DNA of 12,024 bases from Acidobacteriota bacterium (GCA_003476685.1 DMVN01000034.1:1-12024); one strand, 5' to 3'. Positions 1-7,311 are shown, counted from the stretch's first letter. Program-made: numbers and translations. Notes: a model not told the origin generated them from the sequence alone.

Positions 1-1
1 C

Positions 2-502
2 TTCTCTTCCGGCTTTGAGTTTTCTCCGGCCGGACGGGTACGGGGCCGGATAAGGATTGGTTATAAGCAATTTGATACCCGGGAAGAAGGATTGCCCGAT
101 TTCCAGGGCCTGGTGGGAGATACCGCGGTCAGCTGGACTGTCTTTCGGCCACTGGTCCTGCGGGGTTCCTACCGGCGGGATGTCAATTTTTCGGTCTGGT
201 CGCGTAATCCCTATTATGTGGGCAATTCCTGGTCGGCCGGCAGTTCACTCTACCTTTTCAGAAAAAGAATCCGGCTTGATTATACCTACAGCCAGCTCCG
301 GAATGATTATCCTCTGGGTGAAGATCCCGGTTCAGACCCCCGGCAGGATAACTATACTTTAAATTCGCTGGCCTTGTATATTAGAATAAAAAGGACTGTC
401 GGCCTGGGCCTGACAGCCGGACTCTGGACCAGACAGGTCAATGTCCTGAACTGGGATGCCGAGAGGAAGTTTATCGGGTTTAATTTAACCTATGAATTTT
501 AG
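2..502 (+). CDS. Outer-membrane beta-barrel protein, 3' part only (exopolysaccharide cluster)
   Basis: The reading frame is open from the left edge, so the N-terminus lies outside the window; about 166 C-terminal residues are visible. They consist of alternating hydrophobic and polar strands rich in Tyr, Trp, Arg and Gly with short turns, and end in a strand closing ...LTYEF. A C-terminal aromatic residue is the usual signal for BAM-dependent insertion into the outer membrane. The gene sits 40 bp upstream of a polysaccharide export (OPX) gene in the same orientation, so a role as the outer-membrane pore or a partner for polymer export is plausible. This is inferred from position. The fold class is well supported, the exact family is not; a BBP2/PF10082-like or Wzp-like barrel would fit. 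A shorter ORF in another frame (57-362) is a shadow. Confidence 0.75.
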   Translation, partial: FSSGFEFSPAGRVRGRIRIGYKQFDTREEGLPDFQGLVGDTAVSWTVFRPLVLRGSYRRDVNFSVWSRNPYYVGNSWSAGSSLYLFRKRIRLDYTYSQLRNDYPLGEDPGSDPRQDNYTLNSLALYIRIKRTVGLGLTAGLWTRQVNVLNWDAERKFIGFNLTYEF

Positions 503-510
503 TTAGGGAA

Positions 511-528
511 TTGGAGCCCAGGCTCCGA
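511..528 (+). other. Small intercistronic hairpin before the OPX gene
   Basis: TTGGAGC (511-517) can pair with GCTCCGA (522-528), including one G-T pair, around a CCAG loop. It lies between the barrel stop codon and the AAAGG ribosome binding site (530-534) of the export gene. No T-run follows, so it is not a convincing intrinsic terminator. It could affect mRNA stability or relative expression of the two genes, or be incidental. Confidence 0.35.
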
Positions 529-542
529 TAAAGGTAGACAAG

Positions 543-1445
543 ATGAAAAGAACAGGTGGATTTCTCCTGAAGGTAGTTTTAAGTTTATTGCTGCTGGCCC
601 GGCTGGCTCCAGCTGGCTTCAGCCAGCCCCAGGTGCTGACCTCCGAACCACAGGAAACCCAGACCGCAGCCCGGGAGTATTTCATAAGGGAATATATCAT
701 CGGTCCGCGGGACCTGCTGGAGATAAAAGTATTTGAACTGCCGGAATTTGACCACACGGTCCGGGTGTCGGAAGACGGCTCTATTACCCTCCCCCTGCTG
801 GGAAATGTTCAAGTTGGGGGCCTGACCAAGGAAAAGGTCGAACAAAAAATTGCCGACCTGCTGGATAAGTACGTTAAGAAAGCTCAGGTTTCAGTCTTCA
901 TCAAAGAATACCAGAGTTCCAGGGTGGCCATAATCGGAGCGGTAGAGAAACCCGGGATGTACGAACTGGTTGGCCGCCAGACGCTGCTCCAGATGGTTTC
1001 CCAGGCCGGCGGCTTCAAGGAGAATGCCGCCAACGAAATCTATATCTTAAGAGAGGGGCAGGACGGCAACACCGCTTCTATCAGCATTGACCTGGAGGAC
1101 CTGCTGCTCAACGGCAATCAACGCCTGAACATCCCGCTCCAGCCCAACGACGTGATTAACGTTCCGGTGGACAAGCTAATTACCATCTATGTTTTCGGCC
1201 AGGTGCGCAACCCCGGGGCCCTTCAGGTCAAGATGTCCAAGAAAATCACCCTGCTTCAGGCTATCGCCCAGGCCGGGGGTTTAAGCGAGAATGCTTCCAA
1301 GAGGGGAGTTATCGTCAAGAGAAAAGATAAAACCGGCAAGGAAACCAACCTCCGGGTGAACCTGAACGATGTCATTAAGGGAAAGCGCAAGGACATCCCA
1401 CTCCGGGAGGGAGATGTGGTCATTGTTAAAGAAAGCATATTCTGA
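543..1445 (+). CDS. Polysaccharide export (OPX, Wza-like) protein with Poly_export and two SLBB domains
   Basis: This is the periplasmic or outer-membrane conduit protein for exopolysaccharide. Residues 1-27 form a signal peptide (KR start, hydrophobic core, then ...GFSQ). No lipobox cysteine is visible, unlike Wza. The Poly_export domain covers about residues 48-122 and begins with the typical YIIGPRDLLEIKVF; the phrase SEDGSITLPLLGNVQVGGLT is characteristic. Two SLBB domains follow at about 128-208 (VAIIGAVEKPGMYEL) and 214-297 (IYVFGQVRNPGALQV). The protein ends straight after the second SLBB and has no room for the C-terminal amphipathic helix that builds the Wza outer-membrane alpha-barrel (Wza is about 380 residues, this is 300). 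It therefore probably needs a separate outer-membrane barrel, which the upstream gene could supply. The start has AAAGG eight bases upstream. The next gene begins about 25 bp downstream. Confidence 0.93.
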   Translation: MKRTGGFLLKVVLSLLLLARLAPAGFSQPQVLTSEPQETQTAAREYFIREYIIGPRDLLEIKVFELPEFDHTVRVSEDGSITLPLLGNVQVGGLTKEKVEQKIADLLDKYVKKAQVSVFIKEYQSSRVAIIGAVEKPGMYELVGRQTLLQMVSQAGGFKENAANEIYILREGQDGNTASISIDLEDLLLNGNQRLNIPLQPNDVINVPVDKLITIYVFGQVRNPGALQVKMSKKITLLQAIAQAGGLSENASKRGVIVKRKDKTGKETNLRVNLNDVIKGKRKDIPLREGDVVIVKESIF

Positions 1446-1456
1446 TGAACATAAGT

Positions 1457-1463
1457 GGTGAGG
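1457..1463 (+). promoter_or_regulatory. Ribosome binding site deciding the kinase start
   Basis: GGTGAGG lies six bases before ATG 1470. It supports that ATG over the in-frame GTG codons at 1455 and 1458, which overlap the site itself. The longer reading would add only five residues (VVRSE-type). Confidence 0.6.
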
Positions 1464-1469
1464 TCTGAG

Positions 1470-3665
1470 ATGAGCGAAAATTATGTTGATCCCCAGAGTC
1501 TGGAGACGGCCGAAATTGACCTGAGAAAATACATTGATATCTTCTATCGGCGGCGATGGACGGTCATTTCCCTGACCCTGATAGCCGTGGCTCTTTCCCT
1601 GATCATTTCTTTTGTCACCAGGCCGGTCTACAAAGCCCGGGGCACGGTCATGATCGAAAAAGAGCCCAACATCCTGAGCTTCGAAGACATCTTCCAGATA
1701 GAAACCTTCCGGGACGATTATTTTCAGACCCAGTACAAGCTTCTCCAGAGCCGCAGCCTGGCCGAAAGAACTATCGAGCGTCTGAAACTCTGGGAAAAAA
1801 AGGAATTCTCCGGAGGCAAGAATGTAACCGGAGAAGACCTGAAAAATCCAGTCTTCAGGCAGAAGCTGGTGGATAAATTCCTGGGCCGCCTGGAGGTCAA
1901 GCCCATCCGGATGACCAGGCTGGTGGAGGTGGCTTTCAAGGCCCACGACCCGGCCCTGGCCAGCGACTGCGTCAATGCCCTGTTTGATTCGTTTGTCGAT
2001 ATGAACATCGAGGCCAGGTACGAAACCACCGAGCAGGCCACCGAATTCCTGAGCGAACAGATTGCTGAGCTCAAAAAGGAAATCAGCCAGAAAGAACAGG
2101 AACTGCAGAATTACGGGCAGGAAAAAGACATCGTCATTCTGAGCGATAAAGAAACCACCATGCTGGATAAAATCAGCGAGCTCAACAAAGCCCTGACCGA
2201 AGCTCAGATCGAACGGGTCAGGAAGGAGTCCTACTACAACGGGATAAAAAACGCCTCGCCCGATTTCATTCCCGAGGCCATGAACAATCCCCTGATTCAA
2301 CGCCTGCGGGAAGAATACCTGAAGCTCAGCCGAGAATACGCCAAGATGGAGGAGAAATTCCAGCCGGAGTACCCGGAAATGCAACGGCTGAAGGCCGAGC
2401 TGGACACGGCCAGGGAACTGCTCAAAAACGAAACCCAGAGGTTAATCCGGGCCGCCTATGCTGATTACCAGGCTGCCCTGAAAAAGGAGGCGTCCCTGAA
2501 GGAGCTGTTTGAACAGCAGAAAGAAGAAGCCTTCCGCCTGAACTCCAATGCCATCCTTTATAACAGCCTGAAGATAGAGCTGGAAAACAAGAAAAACCTG
2601 CTGGAATCGCTGCTCAAACGGCAGAGTGAAACCGGGGTCTCGGCCAGGTTGAAAGGCTTGCGGACTTCCAACATCAGGATAGTGGACCGGGCCGATATTC
2701 CCCTGCGTCCCGACAGCCCGAGAAAGTTCCGGAACCTGCTCCTGGCGTTGTTCCTGGGGCTGTTCGGGGGACTGGGGCTGGCCCTGGGGATGGAGTATCT
2801 CGACAATACCGTCAAATCGGCCGAAGACGTTGAGCGCTATTCGGGCTGGCCGACTCTGGGGGTGGTTCCGATTTTCGATCAGGATGCCACTTTAAATGGT
2901 CATTATTATGCCTACCGCTCAGCGGAAGATGAGGATGGTAAGAAGAAGAGAAAGGAAGAGAAGGGTGAAACCGAAAATGAACCGAGAAGCATCGAGCTGA
3001 TAAGCCATTTTGCTCCTGATTCCACCTTTGCCGAGAGTTATCGGTCGCTGCGAACTGCTCTGCTGTTGTCCGGACCCCTGTCGAGCTTGAAGAGCCTGAT
3101 TATCACCAGCCCCCTGCCCAACGAGGGCAAGTCAGTCACCATCTCCAACCTGGCCGTCAGCCTGGCCCAGACGGAAAAGAAGGTGCTGCTGATGGACGCT
3201 GACCTGCGGCGGCCCAAGCAACACCGGATTTTCAACCTGAAAAACCACGACGGCCTGAGCAATTACCTGACCATGGGTCTGGAACTGAAGAAGCTGGTTA
3301 AAACCACTATGGTGCCTTCTCTTTATTTCATAAACTCCGGGCCGATTCCGCCCAACCCGGCCGAACTTCTGGGTTCAGAAAGAATGAAGGAACTGCTGGG
3401 CAGGCTAAAGGGTAGCTTTGACTTCATCCTGATCGATACGCCGCCCGTCCTGTCCGTGACCGATTCCCAGGTCCTGGGCAAGATGGTGGACGGGCTAATC
3501 CTGGTAGTCCAGGCCGACCGGACACCCAAGGAAGCCCTGCGCCAGACCCGGGAGATAATTGACCTGTTGCAGCTAAAAACCTTCGGTGTGGTCATTAATG
3601 CCCTTAACCTGGACAACCGCAGCTATTATCACCGGCATTATTATCGCCATTACTACAAGCACTGA
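1470..3665 (+). CDS. Wzz/Wzc-type polysaccharide co-polymerase and BY-kinase (tyrosine autokinase)
   Basis: This inner-membrane protein couples chain-length control to cytoplasmic tyrosine autophosphorylation. Numbering from ATG 1470 (731 aa): a Wzz domain starts near residue 17, TM1 is about 30-49, a long coiled-coil periplasmic region covers about 190-365, and the Pro-rich PLRPDSPRKF (411-420) precedes TM2 (about 421-440). A charged, lysine/glutamate-rich cytosolic linker (about 484-506) leads to the kinase. The kinase has the EX2RX2R oligomerisation motif (E522, R525, R528), Walker A SPLPNEGKS (547-555, K554), Walker A' VLLMDAD (572-578) and Walker B FILID (652-656). The C-terminus is a tyrosine cluster with three YY pairs (719-720, 724-725, 728-729) interspersed with His and Arg. 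All signatures of an active one-piece BY-kinase are present. A CpsB-type phosphatase starts five bases after the stop codon and probably reverses the phosphorylation. The 367-aa antisense ORF inside this gene is a shadow. Confidence 0.96.
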   Translation: MSENYVDPQSLETAEIDLRKYIDIFYRRRWTVISLTLIAVALSLIISFVTRPVYKARGTVMIEKEPNILSFEDIFQIETFRDDYFQTQYKLLQSRSLAERTIERLKLWEKKEFSGGKNVTGEDLKNPVFRQKLVDKFLGRLEVKPIRMTRLVEVAFKAHDPALASDCVNALFDSFVDMNIEARYETTEQATEFLSEQIAELKKEISQKEQELQNYGQEKDIVILSDKETTMLDKISELNKALTEAQIERVRKESYYNGIKNASPDFIPEAMNNPLIQRLREEYLKLSREYAKMEEKFQPEYPEMQRLKAELDTARELLKNETQRLIRAAYADYQAALKKEASLKELFEQQKEEAFRLNSNAILYNSLKIELENKKNLLESLLKRQSETGVSARLKGLRTSNIRIVDRADIPLRPDSPRKFRNLLLALFLGLFGGLGLALGMEYLDNTVKSAEDVERYSGWPTLGVVPIFDQDATLNGHYYAYRSAEDEDGKKKRKEEKGETENEPRSIELISHFAPDSTFAESYRSLRTALLLSGPLSSLKSLIITSPLPNEGKSVTISNLAVSLAQTEKKVLLMDADLRRPKQHRIFNLKNHDGLSNYLTMGLELKKLVKTTMVPSLYFINSGPIPPNPAELLGSERMKELLGRLKGSFDFILIDTPPVLSVTDSQVLGKMVDGLILVVQADRTPKEALRQTREIIDLLQLKTFGVVINALNLDNRSYYHRHYYRHYYKH

Positions 3666-3670
3666 GAACC

Positions 3671-4531
3671 ATGGAAATTAAAGTCAGGGTTTATTTCCCC
3701 CGGAACCCAGCGGCCAGGGGAATGATCGACCTCCATACCCATCTTCTGCCCGACTGGGATGACGGCCCGGAAAGCTGGGAAGAAACGGCCCGGATGGTAG
3801 AAGTGGCTGCGGCCGATGGTATTGAAGCTATCTGCCTGACGCCGCACCTGTTCCGTTTCTCCCGCTATCAGGACAGTCAGCAAGTGCTGGAAGAGCGGTT
3901 CAGCCAGTTTTACGACCGGTTCGGGGCTGATAACCGGATAAAGTTCTTCCAGGGAGCGGAAGTTTTCATCCATCCGGACCTGGTCCAGGAAGTCGGCCGC
4001 CGCAATTTAAGCCTCAACCAGAGCGAATATGTCTTTGTTGAATTCCCTGGCGACCAGGTTCCGATCGGGACCCGGGATCTTTTTTACCGGCTGATGCTGG
4101 CCGGTTACACACCTATCATCAGTCATCCTGAGAGAAACGACCTGTTCGGGCGCCAGCCAGAAATCCTGTATGACCTGGTCAGCCGGGGTTGCCTGGCCCA
4201 GCTGACCGCCGGCAGCCTGACCGGTGGGTTTGGTTCTGAGATACAGAAAAGGGCGGAGCTTTTTCTCCGGCATCATCTGGTGCAGGTGATGGCCTCCGAT
4301 GCTCACGATTCAAAAAACAGGAAACCCGTGCTGAGCCGGGGAGTGGAGGCGGCGGCCCGGATAGTTGGACGGGACATGGCCGAAGCCATGGTCAGGGAGG
4401 TGCCCGAAGCCATCCTCAATAACCAGCTGGTGCCCGAGCTGGGCCGTCCGGTAAATCCAGTCCGCCGGCGGAAATTTCTGGGGCTTTTTAAGACCAAAAA
4501 AGAAAAAAAATTACTTGAAAAAGCGGACTGA
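3671..4531 (+). CDS. CpsB/YwqE-type PHP-family protein tyrosine phosphatase
   Basis: Metal-dependent phosphatase expected to dephosphorylate the tyrosine tail of the adjacent BY-kinase. The visible PHP metal ligands, numbered from 3671, are H22 and H24 (MIDLHTHLLP), D30/D31 (DWDDGP), H59 (TPHL), E97 (GAEVF), H152 (SHPER), and D210/H212 (ASDAHD), so the site looks intact. The C-terminus (about 265-286) is Lys/Arg-rich. The start is uncertain: ATG 3671 lies five bases after the kinase stop with no good SD, so it would depend on translational coupling. ATG 3722 (Met18) gives exactly the family-type N-terminus MIDxHxH, but its AGGGG is only one base away. The family is best known from Firmicutes capsule loci (CpsB, YwqE), where the kinase is split; here it accompanies a fused Gram-negative-style kinase. 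Confidence 0.93.
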   Translation: MEIKVRVYFPRNPAARGMIDLHTHLLPDWDDGPESWEETARMVEVAAADGIEAICLTPHLFRFSRYQDSQQVLEERFSQFYDRFGADNRIKFFQGAEVFIHPDLVQEVGRRNLSLNQSEYVFVEFPGDQVPIGTRDLFYRLMLAGYTPIISHPERNDLFGRQPEILYDLVSRGCLAQLTAGSLTGGFGSEIQKRAELFLRHHLVQVMASDAHDSKNRKPVLSRGVEAAARIVGRDMAEAMVREVPEAILNNQLVPELGRPVNPVRRRKFLGLFKTKKEKKLLEKAD

Positions 4532-4545
4532 AACGACTATATAAT
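4515..4545 (+). promoter_or_regulatory. Possible promoter before the carboxypeptidase-regulatory-like gene
   Basis: TTGAAA (4515-4520) and a perfect TATAAT (4540-4545) are separated by 19 bp, longer than the ideal 17. The -10 ends 18 bases before ATG 4564, and the strong SD GGGAGG (4553-4558) lies between them, so any transcript would have a leader of only about 12 bases. The -35 lies inside the end of the phosphatase gene. Confidence 0.35.
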
Positions 4546-4563
4546 ATAGAAAGGGAGGTTCAA

Positions 4564-5097
4564 ATGCTCCGGATAAAAATTTATCGTTCTCCCGTTTTGT
4601 CAGGTATTATCATTTCGGCTTTCATGCTGCTGCTGTTACCGGCAGACACTCTGGCTGCCCCCACCGGTTCGCTGATCGGTTTTATTTACGGCAGCGATAT
4701 GAAGACGCCGGTAATCAATGCCGTGGTTAAGATCAGAAATGTCGACAACGGCCAGGAGTATGTCAGCACCCCGACCGATGCCAGCGGTTATTACAAGCTG
4801 GATAAAGTGGCAGAAGGCAAGTACATCCTGGGTATCGCCGCGCCCGATGGAGAATATAATTTCCCCTATATCATGGTGCTCAAGGGTGGAGAAATCGGCA
4901 AGCTGTCGCTGGCCCTGAAAGCCGGTAGCGCCTCGGGTCTGGGGCAGGAAACTGTCGAACCGACCAAGAAGGAGAGGGTTTCTTTCTTCAAGACCCCAGT
5001 GGGTGTGGCCGTCCTGATGGTGGCCACCACGCTGGCTCTTTACGGGACCTTTAAGCTCCTGGAAGGCAAAGAAGAAGCCTCCCCCTCCAAGAAGTAA
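4564..5097 (+). CDS. Small exported protein with carboxypeptidase-regulatory-like beta-sandwich and C-terminal membrane anchor
   Basis: The 177-residue product has a signal peptide (about 1-31, hydrophobic core 11-25, ...TLAAP cleavage region). A single CarboxypepD_reg-like domain follows at about 35-118, with the hallmark pattern GxIxG...TPVxNAxVxI near its start and DASGYYKLDKVAEGKYIL in the middle. A second hydrophobic segment (about 145-163) precedes a short charged tail (GKEEASPSKK). The likely topology is an extracytoplasmic beta-sandwich tethered to the inner membrane, though the order of anchor and tail needs testing. Such domains are generally structural or carbohydrate/protein-interaction modules and not enzymes. 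Its position between the phosphatase and the polymerase suggests an accessory part of the export or polymerisation machinery. The SD GGGAGG six bases before ATG is strong. The domain call is good; the function is unknown. Confidence 0.8.
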   Translation: MLRIKIYRSPVLSGIIISAFMLLLLPADTLAAPTGSLIGFIYGSDMKTPVINAVVKIRNVDNGQEYVSTPTDASGYYKLDKVAEGKYILGIAAPDGEYNFPYIMVLKGGEIGKLSLALKAGSASGLGQETVEPTKKERVSFFKTPVGVAVLMVATTLALYGTFKLLEGKEEASPSKK

Positions 5098-5162
5098 TCC
5101 GGCAAGTTTTAAGGCGGTTTCCAGGCCCCAATCAACACCTTCCAATAAAATTTCTATATCCT

Positions 5163-5185
5163 TATAATCTGGGCTATTTTATAAT
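5163..5185 (+). promoter_or_regulatory. AT-rich intergenic region with two TATAAT boxes before the polymerase gene
   Basis: The 106-bp gap 5098-5203 contains two copies of TTATAAT (5162-5168 and 5179-5185), 17 bp apart. Each includes a perfect -10 hexamer. The first has a weak -35-like TTCCAA at 5140-5145 (17-bp spacer). The second ends 18 bases before ATG 5204 but lacks a clear -35. They may be tandem promoters or paired operator half-sites. Confidence 0.4.
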
Positions 5186-5203
5186 ATCAGTCAGACAACC
5201 CGG

Positions 5204-6631
5204 ATGAAGACAGTTATATTTATTTCTCTTGGCCTTCTGGTCTGGCTTCTGCCCCTTCCTTTCGGCGGCAACATAGAATGGGCAGTCCTCGGTCTGGAGG
5301 TAACAGTCTGGCTGTTATTCCTGGCTTATTTAATACACCTCCTATCTTCAGGTCAGTCTGCGGCAGCGACGGGCGGCCAGGAAAAATCCGGTTACCGCCT
5401 GGTAATCTGGCTGGCTGGCCTGTTTTACCTGGTATCGCTGCTGCAGCTGCTACCGGCGCCGGCCTCACTGGTCAGAGTTCTATCGCCCACCGCCTGGTCC
5501 TGGAGCCAGTCGCTCGTAGCCAGCGGGCTGTTCAGCCCGGATGGGTTCAAATATCTGAGCTTTTCTCTTTCTCCATGGGCCAGTGCTTACGAATTGTTGA
5601 AATACCTTTCCTACGGGGCCTTTGTTTTTTTGCTGGCCCGGGTGCTTAACAACCGTTCCCGGATCAAGGCCCTGACGGTAGTGCTCATCAGTGCCGGTGT
5701 CTTCCAGTCCCTTTACGGGCTGTCTGAATTTTTTAGCGGCACCAACCGCATTTTTACCTGGGTTAACCGCTATTATTCCGGCAGCGCTTTCGGCACCTTT
5801 GTCAACCGCGACCATTATTCGGCTTTCCTGGAAATGGTCTTCCCTTTGAGCCTGGGATATTTTCTGGTGCGCTCCGAGTATTTCTCGCTCAGGCCGGGCC
5901 TGACCTGGAGACAGAAAATAGTCCGGTTCGGGCAGGAACAGGTCCAGAAATCGCTTCTGTTCGTTCTGCCTCCTCTCATCATCGGCCTGGGCTTATTCTT
6001 TTCCCGCTGTCGCTCGGGCATCATCATCTTCATCATTGTTTTCTTCCTGACCCTGATCTTGCTGTCCCTGAGTCCGGTAGCTGGCCGGAGAAAGACCGAA
6101 AAGACGCTGGTCCAGGTCGTGGTCCTGCTGGTCTTGCTGGGTGTGGTTTTAATCGGACTGGAACCAGTGCTGGAAAGATTCACCCAGGGTGGCTTTTTCG
6201 ACGAGAACCGGCTTCTTTATTATAATTACACCCTGGGCCTGATAGCTGATTATCCGCTCCTGGGCTGCGGGCTTGGAACCTACGTTCAGGCCATCAATCC
6301 TTATCTTAAAAAGGATTTCAACGTCATCCTCAGTCATGCCCATAATGATTACCTGGAAATGCTAGCCGAGACCGGGCTGGTCGGAGGAGGCGCTCTTATC
6401 CTGGCAGCCTGGCTGGCTTTTGGCCTGGCTTTAAGGCGCTGGCTCAGGTGCCAGGACCCAACGGCCAAGGGGATAGGGCTGGGGGCGCTCATGGGGGTTT
6501 TTTCCATCCTTTTCCACAGCCTGACCGATTTCAGCCTCAGAATGCCTGGCAACGCCCTGCTCTTTTTGAGCCTGTTGGTGCTGGCGGCCAGGGCCCCGCT
6601 CGTCCTGGAGCAGAAGGAGGGCAGAATATGA
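5204..6631 (+). CDS. O-antigen ligase / Wzy-like polysaccharide polymerase, polytopic membrane protein
   Basis: This 475-residue protein has roughly ten to twelve hydrophobic segments and belongs to the O-antigen ligase/polymerase (Wzy_C, PF04932-like) superfamily, which transfers polysaccharide from undecaprenyl carriers on the periplasmic face of the inner membrane. Recognisable pieces are the N-terminal LPLPFGGNIEWA (residues 16-27), GTFVNRDHYSAFLEM (197-211), an SRCRSG segment (267-272), and the large periplasmic loop with ADYPLLGCGLGTY (348-360) and SHAHNDYLEMLAETGLVG (377-394); the last two are typical of the catalytic loop region. Next to a co-polymerase and OPX gene it is more likely a polymerase than a lipid A-core ligase, but sequence alone does not separate the two. 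No clear SD precedes ATG 5204, yet the first TM starts right there, so the start is reasonable. The 3' end overlaps the next gene by ATGA. Confidence 0.92.
   Translation: MKTVIFISLGLLVWLLPLPFGGNIEWAVLGLEVTVWLLFLAYLIHLLSSGQSAAATGGQEKSGYRLVIWLAGLFYLVSLLQLLPAPASLVRVLSPTAWSWSQSLVASGLFSPDGFKYLSFSLSPWASAYELLKYLSYGAFVFLLARVLNNRSRIKALTVVLISAGVFQSLYGLSEFFSGTNRIFTWVNRYYSGSAFGTFVNRDHYSAFLEMVFPLSLGYFLVRSEYFSLRPGLTWRQKIVRFGQEQVQKSLLFVLPPLIIGLGLFFSRCRSGIIIFIIVFFLTLILLSLSPVAGRRKTEKTLVQVVVLLVLLGVVLIGLEPVLERFTQGGFFDENRLLYYNYTLGLIADYPLLGCGLGTYVQAINPYLKKDFNVILSHAHNDYLEMLAETGLVGGGALILAAWLAFGLALRRWLRCQDPTAKGIGLGALMGVFSILFHSLTDFSLRMPGNALLFLSLLVLAARAPLVLEQKEGRI
6614..6620 (+). promoter_or_regulatory. Strong ribosome binding site fixing the start at 6628
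   Basis: A perfect AAGGAGG lies seven bases before ATG 6628, inside the last codons of the polymerase gene. It shows that the helical-repeat protein starts at 6628 and not at the in-frame ATG 6448 upstream. Confidence 0.85.
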
Positions 6632-7308
6632 GCTCCGGGTTAAGACTCAGAAGGGGCCTGGTCACAGGACTGGGCCTGGTCGGCGGCGGGCTGGCCTTAA
6701 CGGCCTCGATTGTTTTCTATTCTGGCCACTGGCATTTTTCCCGCTACCAGGAAGACAGAAGGAATATCAGGAGTCTGGAAAGAGATTTTTCCGGGCTGGA
6801 GGACAGACTCAAGACCGCCACCAGGTATTATCCACTGCCGGCCTTTTACGGGGAACTCGGCCGGCTGCGCCTGCAGCGGGCCATGGTCGAAATTGAGTTC
6901 GGTCAGCCCGAAAAAGGCGAGCCCTATCTCGACGGGGCCAGAGAAGCGCTGGAGCGGGCAATAGCCGGAAACTCGCTGGATTATTCCTTTTTCTGGGAAC
7001 TCAGCAAAGTTTATTTTTTATATAATTACCCGCTCCTGACTTATTCCGGCAAGGGTCGCCTTCTCTGCCGGGAGTCATTAAGGCGCCATCCCTATAACGA
7101 ATTCCTTTTCCTGAACGTCCTGCTGGTGTTCTTTGAACAGTGGCCGCTGCTGGAGGTCGAGGAAAAAGACTGGCTGTACACCAACCTGAGAAGGGTAATG
7201 ACAGGCGACCCGGGATTCCTGGATAAATTGAAAAGAAGATGGCGGCAGAATCATAAAGAAACCCAGGACCTGGAGTCCAGGCTGGCCGAGCTCGGGCTTC
7301 AGGACTGA
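6628..7308 (+). CDS. Membrane-anchored TPR-like helical protein coupled to the polymerase
   Basis: The 226-residue product begins with a basic N-terminus and one hydrophobic segment (about residues 10-32), followed by a soluble, mostly alpha-helical region. Helix pairs rich in Tyr, Phe, Leu and Arg (around 65-115, 118-145 and 150-190) resemble degenerate TPR or helical repeats. The topology suggests a periplasmic domain held at the inner membrane. No catalytic motif is visible and I do not recognise a named family. The ATG overlaps the polymerase stop codon (ATGA, 6628-6631), and its strong SD lies within the polymerase gene, so the two are translationally coupled. This hints at a stoichiometric partner or assembly factor for the polymerase. 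The longer open frame from 6448 lies wholly over polymerase codons and is rejected. Confidence 0.85.
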   Translation: MSSGLRLRRGLVTGLGLVGGGLALTASIVFYSGHWHFSRYQEDRRNIRSLERDFSGLEDRLKTATRYYPLPAFYGELGRLRLQRAMVEIEFGQPEKGEPYLDGAREALERAIAGNSLDYSFFWELSKVYFLYNYPLLTYSGKGRLLCRESLRRHPYNEFLFLNVLLVFFEQWPLLEVEEKDWLYTNLRRVMTGDPGFLDKLKRRWRQNHKETQDLESRLAELGLQD

Positions 7309-7311
7309 AGG

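Noticed and set aside
57..362. Open frame of 101 codons overlapping the barrel gene
   Set aside because: It lies in a different frame from the clear beta-barrel sequence and is explained as a shadow.
1281..2384. A 367-codon open frame antisense to the kinase gene
   Set aside because: The kinase frame has clear domains throughout. The antisense frame shows no domain, no SD worth noting, and a composition expected from the complement of a codon-biased gene.
6448..6627. N-terminal extension of the helical-repeat protein
   Set aside because: It overlaps polymerase codons for 180 bases, while a perfect SD and signal-anchor start occur at 6628.
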